Part shown: piece after piece, positions 37,920 through 52,093 of the stretch | Numbering within the stretch: the stretch's first letter is position 1 | Layout of the letters: each line of letters begins with the position of its first letter | Assembly: GCA_025094145.1 (NCBI GenBank) | Contig: JALLLS010000067.1 | Coordinates: 1 to 64,000, forward strand | Direction: 5' to 3' | DNA length: 64,000 nt | From: Spinellus fusiger | Taxonomy: Eukaryota > Mucoromycota > Mucoromycetes > Mucorales > Phycomycetaceae | Position numbers and translations under genes: made by a program | Notes under the pieces: generated by a model | The model's database searches: none | Told to the model about the DNA's origin: nothing | The model's input: the letters and a program-made list of their open reading frames with translations, nothing else

Positions 37920-38136
37920 AAGAAGAATAGATATTTATATTCATATTATATCATATCTCCATATCAAAGGTGGTTTCCTATAAGATTTAGATATTTATAG
38001 GTAAATCTACATAGTTTTTATTTGTTTTAAAACTAACATGAATACGTCAATTTATTTTCGCTCCTCAAATCGACTAGTCAGTTTTAAACAATTGTATTCT
38101 GACTATTTCCTTTTATATCCTAAAGATCTTTAGGTA
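37920..38136 (+). repeat. About 210-bp non-coding repeat, copy A
   Basis: Aligns with 51450-51655 in the same orientation at roughly three-quarters identity by eye. Shared blocks include AGGTAAATCTACATAGTTTT, GTGGTTTCCTAT and ATTTCCTTTTATATCCTAAA. In copy B this sequence directly follows a Fanzor-like coding remnant. Confidence 0.75.
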
Positions 38137-38339
38137 TGTAATTAAGTAAAGTGACCTTCAATAAGTAACCGTTTTTTTTTCTTTCAAATCTTGATTTCCT
38201 GTTTTAGATTTATAACTTATCTTAATAGTGTTGTGACTTTATGACTCCATAAGATAGAAACACAAAACTTTCGATATATAAAGATAGTAGTGTTGATTAT
38301 ACAAAACAGTAGTTCTATTGCAATATTAATCAATAATCA

Positions 38340-39055
38340 CTGTGGCCACTCTTGGCATCTTTGTCCTATGCTGGCAACGAAGGTATCTGTTACTTCGATA
38401 TTTCACCCCATTCAAGCATCAGGGCAGCCTCCCCACTGAAGCAGTTTCATATCATCACTCTACCAACTCCAAACCACCTTTTATCCATGATATTCTAGGG
38501 ATAGAAGGCCGTTCCATTTTGCCTGATGTATTTGATTCCCCTTGTCATAACTCATAAATTCCACTCTGGACTCATCAAACCAGACTCTCTTCTATCATTG
38601 TTGAGTCCAGTCAACGTGTTCATAGGCCCACTGGAGTCTTGCCTTTATGTTTTTTTTGTCAAAAGAGGCTTGACTATCAGAATGAATGAATGAAAGCCCA
38701 TTTTATCAAGGTACCTCTTCAAGGTATTTTCTGATACCTTGGTGGCCATGTCTGCCATGGTGGCTACTTTGTTCTTATGGGAGTTTTTCATTGCTTTTCT
38801 TCTCAAACACCAGAGGGCTCTGTCGTCGAGTCTTTTATTTCTGCCACTCTTGGGTGAGGGTTTAACTTGGTTGGTTTCATTTTAGTGCTTTACTATGTCT
38901 CCTAGAATGGAATCAGACACATTGAACATATGAGATGCCTCGGCCATGGTGTTGTTGTTTCTGTTTTTGTTCAACACCTAGTGGAGGTTAGCTGAACAAG
39001 TCTCAAGGCTGATATCCTCTCCATACATCTCAAGGGGCTTAGTGAAGATGTTCAT
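38340..39055 (-). mobile_element. Decayed Tc1/mariner element
   Basis: The minus strand translates, with stops and shifts, from an N-terminus at 39055 (MNIFTKPLEMYGEDIS) through a helix-turn-helix (ASHMFNVSDSILGDIV), a basic linker (DDRALWCLRRKAMKN), KVSENTLKRYLDKMGFHS, KPLLTKKT and WFDESRVEFM (first catalytic Asp). The DDE C-terminus is lost near 38340. It is the same family as 40410-40965. Confidence 0.7.
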
Positions 39056-39148
39056 GGTGTTGAGTGAGTCATACATTATAAAAAAAAGGTGTTATGAAAA
39101 GAAGAAGAAAAAAGTGGTTGTTTATTGAAAATCACTTTATTAATTGCT

Positions 39149-39780
39149 TTATTCCATTCTTCTTTTTATAGTGGTTTTAACACTAGGGACAGAGCTTGAA
39201 GGAGAATACAAGTCTTCTCTAAACTGATAAGATACAGACAAATTCATCTCATTCAATTCTTCGATAGTAGTTTTGATGTGCATAATCAGATGATAGATAA
39301 GTTTCAAGACAGGAGGGAGAAAGCGTAGTATTTCTTCAATAGAATCTGGCATCTTGAGTCTGTCTGAGGTGGAAAGAAGTGAAGCAGACCCATTGTTGAA
39401 TGATATTCATAAGGCTGTGATGTTGAACCCTATTAAAATAAAAGATAAACTCTTAATATATCTAATGTTTTTCTTTTCTTATTACCACTGATGATGATAC
39501 CCATGTTTTGATATTCTCTGGAAGTACCTTGTATTGAGATACAAGATCATCATGGAGGTTATTTATCATCAGTGGAGTTCTTATTGAAAACTCATCTATC
39601 TCCTTAGTATCATTTGGGCCACGACCATTGTGGCCCAATCTCAAGACAAAGAAGTTCATGAGAAAGGTGTTTAAAGACCAGGTCATATCTTTCATCAGAA
39701 TGATCTCCTTGAACTCTTGATGTTGAGCCTACAGACTTGGTTGAGCCTGTAGATTCATCTGATACCTGGCTCTGTTGAGA
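39149..39780 (-). CDS. Possible small hypothetical gene, two fragments
   Basis: Two minus frames lie next to each other between Tc1 remnants: 39462-39695 (FVLRLGHNGRGPNDTKEIDE) and 39149-39352 (PPVLKLIYHLIMHIKTTIEE). Their composition is protein-like. A donor-like site near 39475 and an acceptor near 39355-39430 could join them, but I could not fix the junction. They may belong to a mobile element or to a host gene fragment. No family is recognised. Confidence 0.3.
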
Positions 39781-40409
39781 ACTATTTCAGAATATATCAG
39801 TCAAATAAAGCACAACAGGAAAACTAAAAAATATATATATAAAACACTTATGATCTTACCTGTATGTTCTGGTTCCACTCAATCTACAGCTCTTTTTGAT
39901 GAAACCAAAAACATCACCAAGAAAATCTTAATCTGTTTCTGGCATTACTAAGCGGCTGTCATCAATGAACAACTGTAAGTAGTCCATAATACTTTGTTTT
40001 AACTAGAACTTCTCAGAGCTGCGGACAGGATGAGCTCTAACAACATTAATGTCATCATAGATCTCAAAATTGTTATTTTAAAACACAAGTACTATGGATA
40101 GTCCAGTTCATAGCTTGAATTTATATTTTTATTCAGTCTCATTATTATACTATGCAAATCTGAAGGAAAAGGCTTGTCGATAAGTAGCAAGGACCTCACG
40201 TTATAGGAAAATATAGAAGAATAGTTTAAAAAGGTAGTTTTTATATATCTTTAATAAAACAGACTTTGATTCAAGTAACTGCCTATAAGTACAACCCCAC
40301 CCAATTGAGTTTAATACTTGCCTAAATTTTAATAAAATAATACTTTTTTTTTCTTATAATATCCAACTTATCAAACACTACAAATATCTTCACCATAAAC
40401 TCCGAGATG
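39781..40409. other. AT-rich DNA between Tc1 remnants
   Basis: No gene or repeat recognised. It may include the 5' end of the element at 40410. Confidence 0.45.
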
Positions 40410-40965
40410 TATGGAAATTATACCAACCTCGAGACTTACTCAGCTATTATTCACCAGGTGGTGAACCTGAGATCCACTCAAGTAGAGACATCTCGTATGT
40501 TCAACGTATCTGCTTCGACTGTAAGAGATATTGTAAAACACTACAAGGAAACCAACCAAGTTGAACCCTCACACAAGAGTGATTGAAAGAGAAAACTCAA
40601 AGATAGCGCCCCTTTGGTGCTTGAGAAAAAAGAAACAATAGTAAGGGATACCCACTAGACCAAAGTAGCCACTATGGCAGACATGACCATCAAGACCAAC
40701 TTTAAGGAAATATATTGATGAAATAGGCTCATGTTTATTCAGTACAGTGATAAAGCTTCTTCTTACAAAGAAGAAAATAGAATATTGATTCTGGTGGATC
40801 CACTTCAAAAAGACCATTAAGAAGGACATAAACTATTCCACTAAACAAAAGTTGGAGGCTGCCCAGATGCTGGAATAAGGTAAAATATCAAAAGAAGTAA
40901 CATACAACCTCATCACCAGCATAGGGCGGATATGTCAGGCTGTGATAGATGCCAAAGACTAATGG
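40410..40965 (+). mobile_element. Internally deleted Tc1/mariner element
   Basis: The plus strand starts with MYGNYTNLETYSAIIHQVV, a helix-turn-helix (SRMFNVSASTVRDIVKHYKE) and a stop after THKSD-type residues near 40582. It ends with a transposase C-terminus, RICQAVIDAKD, at about 40925-40962. The whole catalytic middle is missing or unreadable in about 550 bp. The N-terminus matches the 38340-39055 element. Confidence 0.65.
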
Positions 40966-41926
40966 TAGTTACTAATTAACTTATATATAAAATTACTGTT
41001 TTGTATTTAAAACACTATTCTCTTTATGTATTGGAAATTCTATGCTTATATCTAAAGAATCTATGAATTTATAGTACTATCAAGATAAGGTATAGATAAT
41101 AGAATATCTGAATTTAAAATATCCGGATTCTTCTTTTTAGTCACTCTAAGTTGTAAACTTACAGATGGTAAATACACTATTTCTATTCTAAACTCTACTT
41201 TTTTTTTATAGTCGAGAATTATAACATAGCAAATAAAACAAGATACGATTAGTGTATAGATATTATTGGCAAATGGATCAAATAATAAAATAAAAACAAG
41301 TTTTATACTGACAAATGTAGATGCAAAAGAACAATACTTTACTTAATATTCATTTGTATCTTTTCACCTTGAGCAATACTACACTACATTACATTACATA
41401 GAGTCTCCATTCTTTATAATAATTTATAAGTGTATTTTACTTTGACACTAATTAGATCTATCAAAAGTGTAAATATTAGTGTTTTCTTCTTTTATTTTCT
41501 TCATCTTACCTCACTTCCCTTTGCTCTTCTTGTCCTTGTCCTTTCTACAGTGGCGCAAAGTCAGCTATCTCGTAGTTTGTTGACGCAAAAAAAATAACAA
41601 TTCAAACAACGCAACTTTCAGGACGAAAAAAATAACTAGACATTGCGCTATCTTGTGCTGCGTTGCTTTGTGTTGTGTTGCGTTTGTTTTGTTTTGTTTT
41701 GTTTTGTTTTTTGTTTTTTCTTCTTCTTCCATAGCCAACGAGTTCACTTCACCCAAGTACGAGTACCATGACAACCCGTCGAGTAAGCCTACTGTAGCGG
41801 ATACTGAAAAGAATGAAAGAAAGAGAAAGAGAAAAAGAGAAAGAGAGAATGAAAGAAAGAGAGAAAGAGAGAGAAAATCACTTGTATTGATAGAATTTTC
41901 TTTAGTCAGAAACAAAACCTCAACCT
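40966..41926. other. Intergenic and ISWI upstream region
   Basis: AT-rich. It contains a GTTTT repeat at 41683-41720 and an A/G-rich tract at 41800-41880. The frames over these (41565-41982) are low complexity. An upstream coding exon for the ISWI gene near 41769 is possible but not proven. Confidence 0.45.
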
Positions 41927-46382
<4,456 letters not shown>

Positions 46383-46885
46383 CTGTTTCTTCTCCCCCAT
46401 TTTCTCCTCCCATTTTCTCATATGTTCTGATAAGATCCTACTAGGAAAAACACAAATCATCCTAGTAAGAATAGACAAGAACAAAAAGAACAAAAAGAAT
46501 AAATCTTTGGATGTGTACGTAGAAGAAAAGTAGCCTCCCTTCACTGTTTGTTTTTTGTTTTTTTGTTTTTTTAAAAGAGAAAGAAAGAACGAGATGTGTA
46601 TGTATGTATGTGGGTGTGGGTGTAGGTGTAGGTGTGGGTGTGTGGGTGGGTGGGTGTGTGCCAATGTGACGTGGAGGGTGGGTGTTATCGATAGAGTGTT
46701 TCTACTCTAGCTGTGTTTATGGGTGGATGGGTGCGTGGGTGCGTGGATGCGTGGGTGCGAAAGATTCAACAGGCGATATAAAATTGGCTTATGTTTTTAG
46801 GAGTCGAAAACAAGAGGGCTGTGGATAACAATACAGGTGACACGCATAATTAAAATATTCAGCCTATCACCGTTAGTATGCAATG
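46383..46885. other. Convergent 3' region, GT-rich
   Basis: Between ISWI (plus) and Rab5 (minus). It holds a GTGGGTGTAGGTG-type low-complexity tract at 46595-46660 and 46720-46760. This is not a telomere repeat. The possible last Rab5 exon (about 46780-46820, minus) would fall here. Confidence 0.55.
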
Positions 46886-48259
46886 TCAACAGGCCATTGA
46901 CTTACAGGCACAACTGTTGGGATGTGTTGTGGAGTCCAATTCTACACCACCACGCACATTCAAGCCTTTTTTACCACGCGAACTGTCTGCCAATTGATCA
47001 CGAGGCATGAGTTTTGCTATTGTTTTCTTTGTCTGTTTAGTATAGCTCCATACAAAGTATCTTTTGTAGATGACAATTACCTATCGCATCAAAGAGCTCG
47101 GTAACATTGGTGGCAGTTTTGGCAGATGTCTCAAAGAACAAAAGTCCACTTTCCTCAGCATACTTTTTGGCAGTCTATCATGGGGAAGGGGGAAGCAAAT
47201 GCTGTTAATTCTCTGCTGGTCTTGTACAGAGGGAGGGGGACTTCTCCTACCTCAGTAGACACAGCTCTTCTTTGCTCAAGATCAAGTTTATTGCCAGCAA
47301 GTGCAATCACAATATTGGGGTCGGCCTGTCGCTGGAGTTCATTCACCCAAGCCTTGGCCTTTTCTAAAGAAGAGGGCTGTGTGATATCATACACCACCAC
47401 TGCACAGTTTGCATTTCGATAGTACATTGGGGCTAAGCTCTATGATAAGACAGTGGCATGAGTCACAGTCCCATTGTTTTTCTTTCTTTCTTTCTTTCTT
47501 TCTTTCTCTCTATTACCTTGTATCTCTCCTGTCCAGCTGTATCCCTACCCATGGCATTGTGTGAGTTGTTTGTTGCTATCATTGTGTGTGGTCTATCTGT
47601 AGTAGAGAATCACTTCTTACCAAATCTCAAACTTTACAGTCACATCGTCCTCAAGAGAGACAGACCTTGCTAGAAATGCAGCTATAAAAAGACATGGAAA
47701 AACAAGGGTTGAGTTCATTTCATTCTTTCATTTCAGCACTGCGGCTGGTATGGGCTGGGCTGGGCTGGTATGGACTAGACTAGACTAGGCTAGAATGGTA
47801 TAGACTGGACTGATAAGGCAGGGGAGACACCCTAGCATCGAGTCCTATGAAAATGCAAAAGTCTCCCTCTTACCTCCAATTGTGCTTTCTCTGTACTCAT
47901 CAAAGTGGTCCTTTACAAAACGCATCACTAGACTAGAGAGAAGGGTTAGCTACTGAGCAAACAAAAGAAAGAAAAAGGGGGGGAGGGTACTGTTGCTGCC
48001 AATAGTAGTATCAATTCTACTACTGCTGCCACTGACATTGCCACTGCCACTGCCACTAATAATAATAATAATAATAATAACACTACTACTACCACTGCTT
48101 ACCTTGACTTTCCAACCGCTGACTCTCCTAAGAAAACATGAGTTATGACTCTATTGCTACAAGAAAGAGAACACTGTGCCTCCATTTACCTAACAAGACG
48201 AGTTTGAACTGATACACTTTTCCTTGTGCTTGGTTTTGTTGCGTTTGTCTAGATGCCAT
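46886..48259 (-). CDS. Rab5/Ypt5-family GTPase
   Basis: Multi-exon, with its ATG at 48257-48259 ([20 protein letters not shown]). Splicing gives [19 protein letters not shown] (P-loop), ESTIGAAFL (switch I, Rab5-specific), [17 protein letters not shown] (switch II), [15 protein letters not shown] (NKxD guanine-base motif), [15 protein letters not shown] (SAK motif) and [11 protein letters not shown]. The C-terminal tail is Cys-bearing ([12 protein letters not shown], stop 46886-46888), suitable for geranylgeranylation. A perfect-looking intron also starts inside this tail, with donor GTAAGT, TACTAAC branch site and CCACAG acceptor near 46820, and would give a different tail. By family, it regulates early-endosome docking and fusion. 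The kinesin-3 encoded in the same window is of the type that moves Rab5 endosomes. Confidence 0.92.
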
Positions 48260-49310
48260 GAGAGAAGAAAACAGTTGAGTTACTAAGAAAGAGAGACCAG
48301 TGAGGGTTGGGCGGAATAGGAAAGGGTTTAATTTCAACTGAATCTCATTAGAGCGACGTCATCACTGCCCTCATGGAAAGTGAGAAAGATAGAGATGAAG
48401 CCATGTGTTAAAAACATACAAAGAATAGAGAAAATTACACCCACCACTGCTGCTAATAGCATCCAATGATCTGTTGCTATAGTGATAGTATCTGTTGCTA
48501 GGTTATTCTTTTGATAGCCTATCAAGTGACACAGTTGCATGGTCCTGTCTGTGCTTTCTTCTCTCTATCTCCATGCCAACCCATGTTGGGTGATAGGACT
48601 CGTGCCACGTGTTGTCAATCGATCCTCTTTTATTTATTATTCAAAGACATCTCTACTCGTGGCAATGGAACACAAAAAGTAGAATGGCTGTCGATCTTCC
48701 TGCTGTTTAGAATCATCACTCAAATAGAGTCACTTGAATTGCTACTTAATAAGCTGCTACTCATGCTTGTCTTTCTTTATGCTTAAAGAAGAGCTACTAG
48801 GAAGATAAGGTAAGATAGACCAAAGAAAAGAACGGAGATTCAATGTGTATCCTGTTCTTATTGAAGGGGTCATGGCTGTGAAAAGTGAGTAATCAGCCTA
48901 CTCCATTGGCATATCTCAGGAAAGACAATTAAATTAGATTGAATTGGATTAATTAAGTTAAATAGCAATTACATAGAAGCACACTCCAGTAGTAGTGATA
49001 GTGAATAATAACAAATAATAAATAACAAATAATAAATAATAAATAATAAATAATAAATAATAAATAATAAAAATAATAAATAATAAATAATAAATAATAA
49101 ATAATAAATATCCATTATCCATTATTCACTCACTATCATCACACTGTTAACACACAACTCCAATGAACTCTTCTTTATAACTGCCTCCCACCACTCCACC
49201 ACATACTCATTGCACTGCTTACACACTGCACCAAGCCAATAGCCCTTTATTACTTCTTTCATAACATGGGTTGACATTCTTTAGGCTGATTTCTCAATCT
49301 AAAATAGACA
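48260..49310. other. Intergenic, with AATAAATAAT repeat
   Basis: It contains the Rab5 promoter and the region downstream of CFAP20. 49005-49112 is a long TAAATAA-type microsatellite. The frames at 48334-48540 and 48511-48786 have no recognisable motif. No further gene is called. Confidence 0.5.
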
Positions 49311-50058
49311 TTAGATTACAGAGTCAACAGCGTCCTCCATTATAGTCCTTACAGGAAGAAACAGTTTGAATTCTGAAGGCAGTTTATCTTCTTCATACAG
49401 TGTATCTGAGAAATAGATACGTCGTATTCTGCAATTGGCATGAACCGTCACTCTGGAGGTTTCTACATAATGAGTGCCATAACCACGACGCACATAATCC
49501 CCCAAATCCACAACAATCTGATTCCATCCTGGATCAAGACGCATAGGCATTGTAGTAATCCATGGCTTGACACGTGTTGTAGTCTACTCTTGGTGAGATG
49601 ATAGTACACTCCATCCCATCTACCTGATAATTCGAAGCACGGAATCGGCGTGTTTCTCCCTTATCATCCAACACCTGTACTTCGAAAGAGAAGTATTTGT
49701 TCATATTCTTTATCAGTAGTATGATCAAAGGGAGCTTAATCCCAAGTGTACGGTTGAGTTGTGCTGGACAGGTAATATAGGTGTCTGACAGGTTGGGTGA
49801 CATTAACTCAATAACAGAAGAACTGATCATATCATCTCTGACGTGTTCTATAAAGGATTCTCCTCCATGACTCTTGTCTTTCGGGACATGCGTAGACCAC
49901 AGCTGAAGAGGAGCATTTCTATGAGTGCATAAGTAATAAATAGCAGTGCACAGTATACTCACCCTAAGCTATAAAGAATAGACAGTAGTCCTGACTAGAC
50001 ACACACGTAAACCAGTCTACCCAAAAAGAACACTTACTTGAAAAGTATTCTTGAACAT
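49311..50058 (-). CDS. CFAP20: CFAP20 (cilia- and flagella-associated protein 20)
   Basis: Four exons placed by eye: 50038-50058 (MFKNTFQ), 49963-49994 ([11 protein letters not shown]), 49624-49918 and 49311-49583. The junctions are in phase and recreate the family pattern, for example SNYQ joined to [17 protein letters not shown]. The total is 206 residues, compared with about 193 in animals. Conserved tracts include [55 protein letters not shown] and [15 protein letters not shown]20 is an inner-junction protein of axonemal doublet microtubules, and a nuclear transcription-related role has been reported in animals. This coding sequence looks intact, although Mucoromycota have no flagellum. 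The C-terminal tail [11 protein letters not shown] is lineage-specific. Confidence 0.9.
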
Positions 50059-50844
50059 TAAAAATAATAGCACTAAGAAAGTGTATGACTTACTTGTAGT
50101 ATTTTGCAGGTCACGCCATGGACTTATCTTAAAGCGTAGGACAAAATAGACTATAAACTATAGATGAGAAGATAGGCAGTCCTTGGACTCTCTTCTTCTC
50201 CCAAAGATATTTCCCTATGAAAAAAAAAGAAGTTTTTTCATTTCATTTCATTCTTCATTCTACAGAGCCTGTTTTTCTACTGTATGAATCAATACTAGTT
50301 ATAATATAGAGCTGTGTGTGGGCGTGGCAATCTACACACCCAAAGATTTTTCTGGCTTTTAGGCGGTGATATCTCCTTCCTTTTACGTCTAAAAATATAT
50401 TGCCTTTTATGGAAATGTGTTTAAAATCAAAAGATTTGCAAGTATCTATAGTAAAGGGCACTGTGGTTATCAACAGGACCACTAGAGAGATAAATGTATA
50501 GATATTGGGTCTCTAGAAGGGACAAAGAAATGGATTATTAGTACAAAGGCTAGTATAAGGAAATCAAAGAGGGTACATGAACAGGAACACAACACACAAT
50601 TTGATCACAACGGGTAACTAAGCAACTGTTCTTTAAGCAATTCTTTTCTTTCTAAAATGTTGTTGTAGTCTGCATTAATTTGGTAGTTATGATTAAGCAA
50701 ATGACTTGTGAAGTTTCGTATTGTTTTCTTCTGTTCGGATATTAATACCTGCTAATTACACTGTCTGTTTTTCTCCATATCTTCTACTCTATTTTGTTTG
50801 TCTTTGTCTGGCATATAAACCAACAGTTGTGATCTGGTGAGTGT
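50059..50844. other. Region between CFAP20 and Fanzor-like remnant
   Basis: It contains the CFAP20 5' region and a minus frame at 50255-50482 with a hydrophobic N-terminus and a CVDC motif. That frame is not called because nothing else supports it. Otherwise AT-rich. Confidence 0.45.
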
Positions 50845-51455
50845 TTGTGTATGTTTATTGTGTCTGATATGTTAGTTGGTTTCTATTTTATATTCTTTTA
50901 TTTTAATAAACCCAGTGAATCCGTTACAAAGACAAAGGCAAGAGGAAGGTGCCAGTGCAAGGGTAATACGACACACATAGAGTACATTAATACATCTCGA
51001 ACTAATTGCTTTTACTGTTTTATTATTAAAAAGGGGTATTGGCACCTAAAAGGATTGGAGTATGATCCTACCAAACTGCCAGTCATTGCCTATGGCACAG
51101 GAATGAAAGGAAAAGATACTACCAAATTTAAAGGCCATTGTGTTGGTTTGACAAGAATATTATATCAATCATTGAAAAAGAGACAAAAGGATGGTGATCT
51201 TCTTGTGGTTGATGTCGATAAGTTCTTTACATCGAGGGTAAGCATGATTGACCTCTCACTCAATATAAAATGCTCTTTTAACAGTTACTCTGTTTTGTTT
51301 TCTTTTTTTGTTCTCAAGATCTGCCATACTTGCAACACAAATATCCTCACTGAGGTATTAGTGAATTTCAACAATATCCGCGCTTGCCAAAGTTGTGGAA
51401 TTGTTTAGAACAAAGATGTGAATGCATCAAAGGGTATCTATACAGTCACATAAGA
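50845..51455 (+). pseudogene. Fanzor/TnpB-like nuclease, RuvC C-terminal remnant
   Basis: A frame from about 50905 to 51240 reads through RGRCQCKGNTTHIEYIN, then YDPTKLPVIAYGTGMKGKD and VGLTRILYQSLKKRQKDGD to LLVVDVDKFFTSR (the DEF-TSR pattern before the zinc ribbon). An intron (GTAAGC at about 51240 to TCTCAAG near 51319) joins this to ICHTCNTNILTEVL and RACQSCGIV. A TAG follows where a Trp is expected, then NKDVNASKGIY, the third RuvC motif (NRDVNAS-like, catalytic Asp). The Cys pairs CHTC and CQSC form the zinc ribbon. The wedge/recognition and first RuvC parts are not visible, so this is a decayed copy, of a different subfamily from 26830-27710. The function of intact relatives is RNA-guided DNA cleavage. 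Confidence 0.65.
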
Positions 51456-51655
51456 ATAGATATTTGTATTCATATTATATATCGCCACATCGAAAGTGGT
51501 TTCCTATGGGATTCAGATATTTACAGGTAAATCTACATAGTTTTTATTTAAAATCTAATATGAATACATTTCACTTTATTTGCTCCTTTTCAAATCCATG
51601 TCATTTCTAAACAATTGTATTTCGACTATTTCCTTTTATATCCTAAAGACCTCCT
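51450..51655 (+). repeat. About 210-bp non-coding repeat, copy B
   Basis: It immediately follows the Fanzor-like coding remnant and aligns with 37920-38136 in the same orientation. Its position matches where TnpB/Fanzor loci often carry the element's right end and guide-RNA (omega RNA) scaffold. That role is an inference. Confidence 0.7.
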
Positions 51656-52093
51656 GGTGTGTAGTATTTCTTTTGCCTATTATATTATTTCAGCACCCGA
51701 GACTCTTTTATAGAAACATCATTGACGACACACACCCAAACTTCTTGATAAACTAAACCTGTTGATGAAGCCTGTAGTTCATGGAGTGTATATGCTATGT
51801 AGTAGGCTGTATTTATTATTAGTAATGCCAATAATAAGAAAATAGGAATATTTACTCTATAGATATTACAGACAGTATAATAATTATATAACAGATAGCA
51901 TTGAGAAAGTGCGACAGTAGTTTGTGAAGATGGTATATGTGATTTCTATACTTTTAGCACTAGTAAAATAAAAATAAAAGATAAAGACCACTCGGCTGTT
52001 TAATATGTGACACTTGGCTCTTCATAAATATGAAAAATATTTACACGCTATCGTCTTTTTTATAGTCATTACAATACTCATTACAACATTGCA
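51656..52093. other. Promoter region of F-box gene
   Basis: AT-rich, with no coding signal. No clear TATA box. The gene's ATG at 52094 sits downstream of an A/T-rich stretch. Confidence 0.5.

Noticed and set aside
46595..46760. GTGGGTGTAGGTG tract considered as telomere-like
   Set aside because: The unit is irregular, lies between two genes, and is not a TTAGGG-type array.
50255..50482. Minus frame with hydrophobic start and CVDC motif
   Set aside because: Short, without homologues I know or splice partners, and lying in the CFAP20 5' region. It is more likely chance.
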